A DNA stretch of 40,511 nt from Mesorhizobium tamadayense (GCF_003863365.1 NZ_RQXT01000060.1:1-40511), one strand, 5' to 3'. Positions 22,917 through 31,170 are shown, numbered from the stretch's first letter. Notes: generated by a model from the sequence alone, not told the origin. Numbers and translations: made by a program.

Positions 22917-25900
22917 TAGAAACGCCCGAGCGCCCTCAGCTCATGCAGCACCGCGGCGTCGCGGGCCGAGACATCCGGGAATTCCGGGTCCTGCCCGACA
23001 TCGGCCGTGTAGCGCCAGGAGCGCGCGCATTTGACCAGACCGCGATCCTCGGCCTTCTCGACCACGACCGCCACGCCCTTGACGTCATCCAGGGTGAATG
23101 CGCCTTGCGGCGCCTTGCCGTGCGTGATGACCAGGTCGCTTGTGATCGCCATCTCGGCCATGTCGACATCGGCGATCGCCGCTTCCAGCGCGGCATCGTC
23201 GATGGTCACCACCGGAACGGCCTCCAGCGAGGAACCGATCAGCTTCTCGGCGCGGGCGATCTCCAGCGCGCCGGTGACGACGCGACGCACCTGCCGCACC
23301 TTGCGCCATTTCTCGGCCAGCGCCTCGTTCCTCCAGTTTTCCGGGATTTCCGGGAACTGGTCGAGATGCACCGAGACGGCATCCGGGTGACGCTCGAGCC
23401 AGGCCTCCTCCATGGTGAAGGGCAGCATCGGCGCCAGCCACTTCACCAGGCATTCGAAGAGGTGGCGCACGACCTGCACCGCCGCCTTGCGGCGCAGGCT
23501 GGAGGGCGCGTCGCAGTAGAGCGCGTCCTTGCGGATGTCGAAATAGAAGGCCGAGAGCTCGACCACCATGAAGTCGAGCAGCGCGCGGGTGATGCGTTTG
23601 AACTCGAAGGCATCGTAGCCCTGGCGCACCACCTCGTCGAGCTCGGACAGCCGGTGCAGCATCAGCCGCTCCAGCTCCGGCATCGTCTCCAGCGGAACGT
23701 CCTCGCCATCATCATGGGCCAGCGTGCCCAGCATCCAGCGGATGGTGTTCCTAAGCTTGCGGTAGGCGTCGATGTTGGTCTGCAGCACGTTCTTGCCGAG
23801 CCGCTGGTCTTCCCAATAGTCGGTCGTCACCACCCAGAGCCTGAGGATATCGGCGCCGGACTGCTTGATGACGTCCTGCGGCACGACGGTGTTGCCGAGC
23901 GACTTCGACATCTTGCGGCCTTCCTCGTCCATGGTGAAGCCATGGGTGATGACCGTGTCGTAGGGCGCCCTGCCCCTGGTGCCGCAGCTTTCGAGCAGCG
24001 AGGAGTGGAACCAGCCGCGATGCTGGTCTGAGCCTTCGAGATAGACGTCGGCCGGCCATTTGAGATCGGGACGGTCCTCCAGCGTGAAGACATGCGTCGA
24101 GCCGGAATCGAACCAGACGTCGAGGATGTCCATCACCTGGTGCCATTTCGAGGCATCGTGGTTGCCGAGGAAGCGCTCCTTGGCGCCGGGCGCGAACCAG
24201 GCGTCGGCGCCCTCCTTCTCGAAGGCGTCCATGATGCGCTGGTTGACGGCTTCGTCCTTCAGCACATTGCCGTCGGCGTCGGCGAAGACGGCGATCGGCA
24301 CACCCCAGGCGCGCTGGCGCGACAGCACCCAGTCGGGGCGCTCCTCGATCATGGCGCGGATACGGTTCTGGCCCGCTGCGGGCACGAAGCGGGTGTCGTC
24401 GATCGCCTTCAGCGCGCGGCTGCGCAGCGTCGTGCCGTCGCCGAGCTCCTTGTCCATATAGACGAACCATTGCGGTGTGTTGCGGAAGATGACCGGCTTC
24501 TTCGAGCGCCAGGAATGCGGATAGCTGTGCTTCAGCCGGCCGCGCGCGAACAGCGCGTTGCGCTTGATCAGCTCCTCGATGACCGCCTGATTGGCATTGC
24601 CCTTCTTGCCGTTGTCGTCGATGACGCGCGCTGGCCCGCCCTCGCGGTCCGGACCGAAGCCCGGCGCGTCCTTGGTGAAGAAGCCGGCATCGTCGACCGG
24701 GAACGGGATCGCAGTGTCGACGCCGCGCTTGAGCAGCTCGGCAACTGCGTCCATCCAGGCGTCGAAGTCCTCGCGGCCGTGGCTGGGCGCGGTGTGCACG
24801 AAGCCGGTGCCGGCATCGTCGGTGACATGCTCGCCGGCGACCATGGGCACGGGGAACTCGTAGCCGCCGCCGAGGCCCTTGAAGGGATGCGAAAGCGTAA
24901 GGCTTCCAAGCTGTTCGGGCGAGACGCTGTGAAGCCTGTTCAAGGTGACCTTGGCCTTGGCCGCGGATTCCTCGGCGAGCGCGTCGGCGAAGATCAGCTT
25001 CTCGCCGGGCTGCGGGCCAAAGGCGTTCTCGGCCGCTGTGACCTGGTAGAGGCCGTAGGCGACGCGCGGCGAATAGCTGACGGCGCGATTGCCGGGGATG
25101 GTCCAGGGCGTGGTCGTCCAGATGACGACATGCGCCTCGACGAGATCGAGCGCCGCCTCATCCAGTGCCGGCGCCGCATCCGGACCGGCAACCGGCTGGG
25201 CGAGGCTCGCCACCGGGAACTTCGCCCAGATCGTATCGCTCTCATAGTCCTGGTATTCGACCTCGGCCTCGGCAAGCGCGGTGCGCTCGACCACGCTCCA
25301 CATCACCGGCTTGGAGCCGCGATAGAGCTGGCCCGACATGGCGAATTTCAACAGCTCGCCGGCGATGCGCGCCTCGGCATGGTAGGCCATCGTCGTGTAG
25401 GGATTGTCGAAATCGCCGATGACGCCGAGGCGCTGGAACTCCGAGCCCTGCACCTTGATCCAGTGCTGAGCGAAGTCACGGCATTCCCTGCGGAACTCGT
25501 TGACCGGCACCTCGTCCTTGTTCTTGCCCTTGGCGCGATACTGCTCCTCGATCTTCCATTCGATCGGCAGGCCGTGGCAGTCCCAGCCCGGCACGTAATT
25601 GGCGTCGTAACCGCGCATCTGGAAGGAGCGGTTGATGACGTCCTTGAGGATCTTGTTCAGCGCATGGCCGATATGGATGTTGCCGTTGGCGTAGGGCGGG
25701 CCGTCATGCAGCACGAATTTCTCGCGGCTGGCGGCGTCCTCACGCAGCTTGCGGTAAAGCTCCATCTCCTGCCAGCGCTGGACCAGCGCCGGCTCCTTCT
25801 CGGGCAGGCCGGCGCGCATCGGGAAATCCGTCTGCGGCAGGTAAAGCGTCTTGGAATAGTCGATCGTTTCAGCAGTATCAGTCACAGGGGTGTCGGTCAT
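22916..25900 (-). CDS. ileS: Isoleucyl-tRNA synthetase
   Basis: Start ATG 25900 (MTDTPVTDTAETIDYSKTLY) is preferred over a start 10 codons upstream. The 994-aa class I synthetase has H-I-G-H at 76-79 (NGNIHIGHALNK), the editing (CP1) domain with WTTTPWTIPGNRAV, DDAGTGFVHTAPSHGREDF (a conserved editing-pocket motif), WDCHGLPIEW, and K-M-S-K-S at about 663-667 followed by LGNTV. The anticodon-binding domain follows. The C-terminal zinc finger of the E. coli type is degenerate: only one Cys (K-C-A-R-S-W) remains where four are expected. The enzyme charges tRNA-Ile and hydrolyses Val-AMP and Val-tRNA. It is essential and cytoplasmic. Its sequence type is the normal bacterial one sensitive to mupirocin, judged only by overall form. 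Confidence 0.97.
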   Translation of the reverse strand: MTDTPVTDTAETIDYSKTLYLPQTDFPMRAGLPEKEPALVQRWQEMELYRKLREDAASREKFVLHDGPPYANGNIHIGHALNKILKDVINRSFQMRGYDANYVPGWDCHGLPIEWKIEEQYRAKGKNKDEVPVNEFRRECRDFAQHWIKVQGSEFQRLGVIGDFDNPYTTMAYHAEARIAGELLKFAMSGQLYRGSKPVMWSVVERTALAEAEVEYQDYESDTIWAKFPVASLAQPVAGPDAAPALDEAALDLVEAHVVIWTTTPWTIPGNRAVSYSPRVAYGLYQVTAAENAFGPQPGEKLIFADALAEESAAKAKVTLNRLHSVSPEQLGSLTLSHPFKGLGGGYEFPVPMVAGEHVTDDAGTGFVHTAPSHGREDFDAWMDAVAELLKRGVDTAIPFPVDDAGFFTKDAPGFGPDREGGPARVIDDNGKKGNANQAVIEELIKRNALFARGRLKHSYPHSWRSKKPVIFRNTPQWFVYMDKELGDGTTLRSRALKAIDDTRFVPAAGQNRIRAMIEERPDWVLSRQRAWGVPIAVFADADGNVLKDEAVNQRIMDAFEKEGADAWFAPGAKERFLGNHDASKWHQVMDILDVWFDSGSTHVFTLEDRPDLKWPADVYLEGSDQHRGWFHSSLLESCGTRGRAPYDTVITHGFTMDEEGRKMSKSLGNTVVPQDVIKQSGADILRLWVVTTDYWEDQRLGKNVLQTNIDAYRKLRNTIRWMLGTLAHDDGEDVPLETMPELERLMLHRLSELDEVVRQGYDAFEFKRITRALLDFMVVELSAFYFDIRKDALYCDAPSSLRRKAAVQVVRHLFECLVKWLAPMLPFTMEEAWLERHPDAVSVHLDQFPEIPENWRNEALAEKWRKVRQVRRVVTGALEIARAEKLIGSSLEAVPVVTIDDAALEAAIADVDMAEMAITSDLVITHGKAPQGAFTLDDVKGVAVVVEKAEDRGLVKCARSWRYTADVGQDPEFPDVSARDAAVLHELRALGRF

Positions 25901-26204
25901 TGGTCTGCCATGTGCATTGCCCGTTGGCAAAAGAGCTCGGGCGTCGAAGTCTTAATTGACGCATATCGTTTCCCAAAACCGGAGCCCACTTTTGGGCGAT
26001 ATGCGTTGATGTCCTGAAAAAGCGCGAGGGGCGCGCGCGAAAATTCCCGGCGGTTCCAGCGGCGCTCAGGCCGCCCGGAACACCGGGCCCGTAATTCGTA
26101 TCGCGATCGCGAGAAGGCGCGAAAAGCTCGTCATGGCGTGGCTTTTAGCGGATGCGGCGGCAGGAATAAAGCGCGGATTTCAAGGCAGAGCGCTGGTTTC
26201 TTGC
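25901..26204. other. 304-bp intergenic region, promoter of ileS, with one palindrome
   Basis: This contains the repeat at 25959-26006, about 60 bp upstream of the ileS start, and the end of the MipA gene region. No gene was recognised. The palindrome lies where an ileS promoter or leader would be. Confidence 0.45.
25959..26006. repeat. Palindromic repeat, ACGCATATCG...CGATATGCGT copy 3
   Basis: Perfect 10-bp outer arms enclose CCCAAAACCGG and CACTTTTGGG. This is the same family as the two copies at the 3' end of ileS, with both arms changed in a compensated way (ATGTCG to ATATCG and CGACAT to CGATAT). The covariation argues that pairing matters or that the arms are made by copying. Confidence 0.85.
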
Positions 26205-27002
26205 CTACATCGAGAAATCGAAGCGGTAGGTGGTCGACACGCCGACGGTCCACTGGTTGCGGTCGCCGCGCTCCTTGACCAGGCTGGAATCGGCCGCCGG
26301 GCCCATCAGGCGCGAATATTCGGTGAAGACGCTGGCCGTCATCGGCTCGGTCACTTTCCAGGTGATCGCGCCGCCGAGGCCGGTCGACTTCAGGCCGCCG
26401 CCCGGATGGTATTCGCTGAGGCCCGAGGCCGCCGCTTCCTTGGCGTTGACGCCGTAATAGGCGTCGAAATAGTCGGACGAAGCGAAGGACACGCGCGGGC
26501 CGCCGGAGATGCGGACCGTCGGCGTGATGTCGTAGAAGCCGTCCGCCGCGATGTCGGCGACGAAGCCGTTGTGGGCCCGAATGCCATGCCTAAGTTCCGC
26601 CCGCGCCCTTACCCAATCCAGCGGATAGAATTCGAAGAAGCCGCCGGCCTCGCCGCCCCAGCGTACCGGGTCGAGCCCTTTCAGTTCATCCTTGCTGTCG
26701 CGCGAGAACAGGAGCTTGCCGGTGAGGCCGGCGCGCACGCTGCCGTCGTCGATCAGCGCCAGCGAGATGTTGTCGTTGCGCGAGATGAAGCGCGCCTCCG
26801 GCCCGGCCTTGCCGAGCGAGATGATCGGCTGGGCGCTGATCATGTATTTCTTGCCGCCCTCGAAATTCGGGGCAACCAGGCCGGTGGCGCCTAGCGTCAG
26901 GTACCAGTCGCCGGAAATCCAGCTCCCCTCGCCGGCCCGGGCGGCGGAGACGGCCATCAGGCCAAAGGCGAGAACCAACGGAATCGTTGCGGCAATACGC
27001 AT
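26205..27002 (-). CDS. MipA/OmpV-family outer-membrane protein
   Basis: ATG 27002 is preferred over GTG 27008 because AAGGGG lies about 7 nt upstream. The 265-aa protein has a signal peptide (RIAATIPLVLAFGLMAVSAA, cleavage after A-R-A near residue 24). The mature part shows alternating polar and hydrophobic strands with LTLGATGLVAPNFEGGKKY at its N-terminus, typical of MipA/OmpV proteins. It also has GLTGKLLFSRDSKDELKGLD and a C-terminus rich in aromatic strands (VGVSTTYRFDF). The family forms beta-barrels in the outer membrane. E. coli MipA binds MltA and PBP1B, while other members respond to osmotic stress or act as porins. Substrate and partners here are unknown. It appears to be monocistronic. 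Confidence 0.9.
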   Translation of the reverse strand: MRIAATIPLVLAFGLMAVSAARAGEGSWISGDWYLTLGATGLVAPNFEGGKKYMISAQPIISLGKAGPEARFISRNDNISLALIDDGSVRAGLTGKLLFSRDSKDELKGLDPVRWGGEAGGFFEFYPLDWVRARAELRHGIRAHNGFVADIAADGFYDITPTVRISGGPRVSFASSDYFDAYYGVNAKEAAASGLSEYHPGGGLKSTGLGGAITWKVTEPMTASVFTEYSRLMGPAADSSLVKERGDRNQWTVGVSTTYRFDFSM

Positions 27003-27365
27003 CGTCACCCCTTACGCGAAACACACCGGAAGGAACACCCGGCTGCGCTCAAGCCAAGCTCAAGCCATGGCGCGAGTTCGGTAAAATTTGACTTAAAATC
27101 TGTAATATCAGGAGCGGCCTGGACTGCTTGAGTCCCACCTAATTCAATGGCTTTCAATGGCTCGCCTTGTCGCGAACTCAAGACGTCCGGAATGCGCCAG
27201 GAAGCGGACGTTCGCTACCAGTTTTCTGACGACCGGTGTGGGTTCGCAACGGGACATTCGGTGTCGCACGCAAATTCATGTGGGTTACATAAATCCGTTG
27301 CGACGATTTCGTACATTATGGGGACGGCGTCGTTTTGAGCCGTCCCTGGAAAAAAGGATGGAATA
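27003..27365. promoter_or_regulatory. 363-bp divergent intergenic region between mipA-like and phasin genes
   Basis: This should hold the promoters of the MipA-like gene (minus) and the phasin gene (plus). It is relatively AT-rich from 27080 to 27320. The phasin ribosome-binding site (AAAAAAGGATGG) is at 27350-27360. Short ORFs here have no support. I could not assign a clear -35/-10 pair. Confidence 0.45.
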
Positions 27366-27818
27366 ATGTCCAAGCTCCCCGGCAAGACTGAAACGATCGA
27401 AAACGTCGAATCCCCTGCCTTCGACCCGTCCAAAGCTACCGAGCAAGTTGGCGCTGTTGTCGACCAGGGCGTTGAGCAGTCGAAGCAAGCGTTTTCCAAA
27501 TTGAGTTCGGACGCCGAAACCACACAAAAGGCTCTTGAGTCGACCTTCGAAATGGCCAAGACCACCGGCAACGAGGTGTCCCTGACGATGATTGCGGCTC
27601 TCAGAGACAATACCGAAGCCGGCTTCACGCACCTTGAGGCACTGGTTGCCGCGAAGTCGCTGTCCGAGTGCATCGAACTGCAGACCGTTTTCCTTCACAA
27701 GCAGATCGAAAAATCCGCCGAGCAGGCCAGAGGCCTCCAGGCCGCGATGATGAGAGCTGGCGAGGACATGTCCAAGCCGATCAAGGATGCCTTTGAGAAG
27801 GTTTTGAAGGCTGCCTGA
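27366..27818 (+). CDS. Phasin family protein
   Basis: This 150-aa protein starts at ATG 27366 with AAGGATGG upstream. After a short polar N-terminus it is almost wholly amphipathic helix. It contains GAVVDQGVEQSKQAFSKLSS, then TFEMAKTTGNEVSLTMIAALRDN and TEAGFTHLEALVAAKSLSEC, then LQTVFLHKQIEKSAEQARGL. This order is the Phasin_2 domain. Phasins coat polyhydroxybutyrate granules, control granule size and help partition them. The length (about 150) is usual for rhizobial PhaP-like phasins. Neighbours include two small stress-type proteins and a CYTH-CHAD protein, which fits a storage-granule neighbourhood. It could instead be a free phasin-like chaperone. Confidence 0.92.
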   Translation: MSKLPGKTETIENVESPAFDPSKATEQVGAVVDQGVEQSKQAFSKLSSDAETTQKALESTFEMAKTTGNEVSLTMIAALRDNTEAGFTHLEALVAAKSLSECIELQTVFLHKQIEKSAEQARGLQAAMMRAGEDMSKPIKDAFEKVLKAA

Positions 27819-27879
27819 TTGCCTCAGGCATCCGAGACCGAAGGTCGTGCCTAGTCTGTGGGCGCATTGCAACGGTCTT

Positions 27880-27906
27880 GGTCGGACGGCTTTTGTCCGC
27901 CCGACC
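27880..27906 (+). terminator. Hairpin between the convergent phasin and 77-aa protein genes
   Basis: A 10-bp stem (GGTCGGACGG / CCGCCCGACC, one mismatch) with a 7-nt loop lies 60 bp after the phasin stop. There is no long U-run, so it is a candidate terminator only. The following ~95 bp show nothing else. Confidence 0.4.
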
Positions 27907-28002
27907 GCATCGGAGTGATATCGCTTGTTTCGAGGTTTCTTGGTCCGTCCGCAATAAGTTGCAGAGTGATCGGCAATCATTAGGACGCAAGGGCTCACCT
28001 CA

Positions 28003-28236
28003 CTAAGCGTCGCCGCTCACTCGGCCTGCGATGGCGAATGCCTGTAGGTTTTTGACCTTTCCGTGGTCCTGGTCGGCGTTAGCGATAATCGAAAAGAACG
28101 CAGCGCGGGCGATGTCTTTCTTTGACGCGTCCGGGTGTTCCTTCCTTGCCGCCTTCAATAGTTTTTTCGGCGTCATATCTGGCGTCACAATCCGCATCAG
28201 AGTGTCGCTGATCGTCTGTAATTCCGTTGCATCCAT
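28003..28236 (-). CDS. Small soluble hypothetical protein (77 aa)
   Basis: ATG 28236 has GGAG 7 nt upstream. The protein begins MDATELQTISDTLMRIVTPD. It continues with MTPKKLLKAARKEHPDASKK and DIARAAFFSIIANADQD, and ends in a small Ala/Gly-rich tail. It looks like three helices with a DNA- or protein-binding-like basic centre (KKLLKAARKEHPDASKKDI), somewhat like a mini helix-turn-helix. There are no membrane segments or cysteines. I do not recognise a family. Its place between a phasin and a stress-promoter gene suggests a stress-related role, but that is inference. Confidence 0.72.
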   Translation of the reverse strand: MDATELQTISDTLMRIVTPDMTPKKLLKAARKEHPDASKKDIARAAFFSIIANADQDHGKVKNLQAFAIAGRVSGDA

Positions 28237-28438
28237 TGGAAAACTCCGTCCCGCCCTGCTAGCAAGTTTAGCAGAGCGCCATTGTTAGCTGAAACAAAAT
28301 TCACGTTACAATGAGAGACGCGCCAGCGCGCGCTCCGGCTGGGTCGGCTGTCTCATAGGGTGGAAGCGCTTTCGCCACAACGCCGGCAACCAGCTGCCGG
28401 TTAGTGCCGTTCGGAAATGGGGAAGTCGTGCCGACGGT

Positions 28439-28618
28439 TCAGTCTTCCTTCAAATCTTCGGCTTCGTCCTTAAGCTTGGTCCAGTCGGCACCATGCTTCC
28501 GCAACAAAGCGCGCGCCTGTTTCGGCGTGACGTCGGCAATTTCCGTCAGATGCTCTACCTCCAGCTCTTGCCCCTCCACCACCCGGCTCGCCTTCTTCTT
28601 TTTTTCTTTGGTAGCCAT
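28439..28618 (-). CDS. Small stress-type hypothetical protein (59 aa) behind an EcfG-type promoter
   Basis: This ORF is below the usual length cut-offs. ATG 28618 has AAGGA about 8 nt upstream and the stop is at 28439. The protein starts with a very basic tail (MATKEKKKKASRVVEGQELE). It then has HLTEIADVTPKQARALLRKH, a helix-turn-helix-like stretch in which TPKQARALLRKHG is the probable recognition-type helix, and ends in an acidic tail (KDEAEDLKED). A perfect GGAAC-N16-CGTT promoter lies 32 bp upstream. The layout resembles small DUF3606-like or Lsr2-like stress proteins of rhizobia, but I cannot assign a family. It may bind DNA or RNA. The gene is divergent from the CYTH-CHAD gene. Confidence 0.72.
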   Translation of the reverse strand: MATKEKKKKASRVVEGQELEVEHLTEIADVTPKQARALLRKHGADWTKLKDEAEDLKED

Positions 28619-28649
28619 CTCTTGTGTCCTTCTCTTGCATCATCGGATG

Positions 28650-28674
28650 AACGAGGACCGAGAAGAGTGGTTCC
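28650..28674 (-). promoter_or_regulatory. Sigma-EcfG (general stress response) promoter
   Basis: On the minus strand, GGAAC (28674-28670) and CGTT (28653-28650) are spaced by exactly 16 bp, the consensus read by sigma-EcfG in alphaproteobacteria. Transcription would start near 28643. That gives a ~25-nt leader containing the Shine-Dalgarno site of the 59-aa protein at 28618. Confidence 0.65.
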
Positions 28675-28797
28675 GGGTCGCGCATCGTCGCCTGCCGGCT
28701 TGAAGTCCGGCCACGCGGTTGTCTGTGACAGCTCTTAGACGCACCATGTGGGTGGGTTCCCTTCGATTACTGTGGAGCGACACGACGCGAGGACGTC

Positions 28798-30246
28798 ATG
28801 CAGGAAACGGAACTGAAGCTCGAGCTTTCGCGGTCGGGTGCGGGATCGCTCCTCAAGAAAAATCCGTTCGGGTCTTCGCCCACCATTCTTCAGCAGAGAT
28901 CCATCTATTTCGATACCCACGGATGGGATTTGTCCAAGCGCGGCCTATCGCTTCGCATTCGGCAATCGGGAAATGAAAGGATCCAAACCCTCAAAGCCGG
29001 CGATGGCGCCGCGGCCGGATCGTTCACACGCGAGGAATGGGAGCGCCCGGTCGCCGGCGATATACCGATACTTGATGATCCGCAGGTCCGAGACCTGCTT
29101 GCAGGGGATGCCCCAAAGCTCGCGCCCTTGTTCGAGGTTCATATCAAACGGCATTCTTGGAATGTGTTGGATGGCGACGCCACGATCGAAGTCGCTCTGG
29201 ATCTTGGCAAGGTCGTCGCAGCCGATCGCGAGGCGCCGCTCTGCGAGATCGAGTTGGAAAAGAAGGCGGGCTCGCCGGCAGCACTGTTTGCGCTCGCTCG
29301 GAAAGTCGACCTGATCACGCCGGCGCATCTCGGGGTGCTGAGCAAAGCGGAACGGGGCTATCGTCTGCTTGGCTCGGTACAGGGCGCTGTGAAATCGGCT
29401 GCGACCCCGCTCACTTCCGAGATGAGCGCGGCAACGGCTTTCGCGCGCATCGCGGCGGCCTGTCTCAAACAGTTTCGTCTCAATGAGACGGCGCTGGGCT
29501 GGTCGCGCGATGCCGACTCCTTGCACCAGGCTCGCGTGTCGCTGCGACGGCTGCGCTCTCTGTGCTCGATCTGCAAGTCGTTATTCGACGATAGCCGTTT
29601 TGACTACCTGCGAGAAGAATTGAAATGGCTCGCCTCGGAACTTGGCGATGCACGCAATATCGACGTGATGATCGATCGCGCTTCCAGCAGGGCTCTTTCA
29701 AGCCGTCTTCAAGAAGCGCGCGACGACGCCTATGCAGCGGTCGAAGCATCGTTCTCCTCAATACGCGCCCGCTCCTTGATGATCGATGTGACCGAGTGGA
29801 TTTCCATAAGGGAATGGCGAACCCAATCGGACGAAATGTTGCACGAACAGTCGTCAAGGGATTTCGCCTCGGATGTACTTGATAAACTTTGGAAAAAGGT
29901 GGCGAAAGGCGGCAGCAATCTCATCGACGCCGATGACGAGACCCGCCATAAAGTGCGGATCGCCGCGAAGAAACTGCGCTACGCGGCCGAGTTCTTCGAG
30001 CCGCTTTACAACAGCAAGGCGGAAGCCAAACGCCATCGGCGGTTCATCGAGGCGATGAAGAGCCTGCAGGATCACCTCGGCAGCCTCAACGATATGGCCA
30101 CCGCCCCCGATATGCTGGCAGCATTGGAGCTTTCTGACGTGGCTGGTGCGAAGGATCTCTTCAGCGCCGACGACAAGTCCAAGCTTCTCAAGGACGCCGC
30201 GGAAGCACACGACGTCTTTGTCAACACAAGGCGCTTCTGGCGTTGA
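28798..30246 (+). CDS. CYTH-CHAD protein (inorganic triphosphatase-like)
   Basis: ATG 28798 has GAGG 6 nt upstream. The 482-aa protein starts with the CYTH signature E-x-E-x-K (QETELKLELS, Glu3, Glu5, Lys7). It continues with FGSSPTILQQRSIYFDTHGW, LRIRQSGNERIQTLK and CEIELEKKAG, the acidic and basic strands of a triphosphate tunnel fold (about residues 1-200). The C-terminal half is a CHAD domain with two His-containing basic helices: HQARVSLRRLRSLCSICKSL (about 243) and HKVRIAAKKLRYAAEFFEPL (about 384). CYTH-CHAD proteins such as YgiF hydrolyse tripolyphosphate. CHAD domains bind polyphosphate, and some locate to storage granules. A phasin gene nearby fits that role. No membrane segment. Confidence 0.94.
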   Translation: MQETELKLELSRSGAGSLLKKNPFGSSPTILQQRSIYFDTHGWDLSKRGLSLRIRQSGNERIQTLKAGDGAAAGSFTREEWERPVAGDIPILDDPQVRDLLAGDAPKLAPLFEVHIKRHSWNVLDGDATIEVALDLGKVVAADREAPLCEIELEKKAGSPAALFALARKVDLITPAHLGVLSKAERGYRLLGSVQGAVKSAATPLTSEMSAATAFARIAAACLKQFRLNETALGWSRDADSLHQARVSLRRLRSLCSICKSLFDDSRFDYLREELKWLASELGDARNIDVMIDRASSRALSSRLQEARDDAYAAVEASFSSIRARSLMIDVTEWISIREWRTQSDEMLHEQSSRDFASDVLDKLWKKVAKGGSNLIDADDETRHKVRIAAKKLRYAAEFFEPLYNSKAEAKRHRRFIEAMKSLQDHLGSLNDMATAPDMLAALELSDVAGAKDLFSADDKSKLLKDAAEAHDVFVNTRRFWR

Positions 30247-30580
30247 GGCAGCATGCAGAGGGAGCGACTAAGCTCCAATGCCCGTTTCTGGTGCAACCTC
30301 AGCGTAATCCCTGCAATGTCCGCTTTCGGCGAATGGAGAAGTCCGCGGTAATGCCTGACGTCAGGCGCGAAGCTGCCGTTCGCGCCACAGAAGACGGATG
30401 TCGGCTCCGGGTCAAGAAGCGGACGTCTTGCAGGCGGATCGCTCGTGCTGGGGTGTGTCCATAGCGGGCTGCTCGCTGGACGGGCAGAGCCATCGGCGTT
30501 ACCCTCGCCCCGCTGTTTCTGGGAAAGAACCTCGTCCGGTGCACACGTCGCATCCGGCGACCTTTGAGGGAGACGAGACC
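30247..30580. other. 334-bp intergenic region with a possible dispersed repeat
   Basis: This region lies between the CYTH-CHAD and HdeD-like genes. It carries CAATGTCCGCTTTCG (30317-30331) and, in inverse direction, AAGAAGCGGACGTCTTGCA (30413-30431), both reminiscent of a dispersed rhizobial intergenic repeat. The HdeD Shine-Dalgarno site (GAGGGAGACGAG) closes it. No gene was recognised. Confidence 0.4.
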
Positions 30581-31135
30581 ATGACCTTCCAAGGCGATGC
30601 CCTGAACGACGCGATCGGACGGACGCGCGACAAATGGGGATGGTTCGTGGCTCTCGGCGTGCTGCTCTTGATTTTCGGCGGCATCGCCTTCGGCAATCTG
30701 TTCATCGCCACCGTCGCCTCGGTCTATGTCGTCGGCTGGCTGATGCTGATGGCCGGCGCCATCGAGATCATCCACGCCTTCGGCGTCAAGACCTGGGGGC
30801 GCTTCTTCTACTGGCTGGCGAGCGGCCTGCTCTACGCCATCGCCGGCTTCTTCGCCTTCGACAACCCGGCGCTGGCCTCGGCGGTGTTGACGTTGCTCCT
30901 GGCTGTCGCCCTCGTCGCTTCCGGATTGCTGCGGGCCTGGGTCGCCTTCGATCACCGGCCGGAGCAAGGCTGGGGATGGCTGCTCGCGGCCGCCACCATC
31001 ACCATCCTGTTTGGTCTGATCATCGCCATGGGCTGGCCGGTCAACAGCCTGTGGGTGCTCGGCATGTTCCTGGCCATCGACCTGATCTTCCAGGGCTGGA
31101 GTTTTATTGCCATCGGACTGGCGCTGAAGCGGTAG
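30581..31135 (+). CDS. HdeD-family (DUF308) membrane protein
   Basis: ATG 30581 follows GAGGGAG; the longer frame from 30398 covers repeat-like sequence. The 184-aa protein has six predicted transmembrane helices in three similar pairs. The first is WGWFVALGVLLLIFGGIAFG, then ATVASVYVVGWLMLMAGAIE. Later ones include LLYAIAGFFAFDNPALASAV, LLAVALVASGLLRAWVAF and GWGWLLAAATITILFGLII. The Trp-Phe-Gly pattern and helix-pair repeats identify the HdeD/DUF308 family, which in E. coli helps survival in acid at high cell density. It is an inner-membrane protein of unknown mechanism. The stress context (EcfG site nearby) is compatible, but no GGAAC-N16-CGTT match lies directly upstream. A palindrome follows the gene. 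Confidence 0.92.
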   Translation: MTFQGDALNDAIGRTRDKWGWFVALGVLLLIFGGIAFGNLFIATVASVYVVGWLMLMAGAIEIIHAFGVKTWGRFFYWLASGLLYAIAGFFAFDNPALASAVLTLLLAVALVASGLLRAWVAFDHRPEQGWGWLLAAATITILFGLIIAMGWPVNSLWVLGMFLAIDLIFQGWSFIAIGLALKR

Positions 31136-31170
31136 TTCTTGGGCACAGCCTTTTGACGCTGGCGGGACAG

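Noticed and set aside
24092..26017. 641-codon plus-strand ORF opposite ileS
   Set aside because: It is the antisense shadow of ileS, a common effect of high GC3.
27147..27338. 63-codon ORF upstream of the phasin gene
   Set aside because: It lies in an AT-richer promoter region, has no Shine-Dalgarno site and an improbable composition.
28470..28685. 71-codon minus-strand ORF overlapping the 59-aa protein gene
   Set aside because: It is out of frame with the better supported 28439-28618 gene and gives Gly/Arg-rich nonsense.
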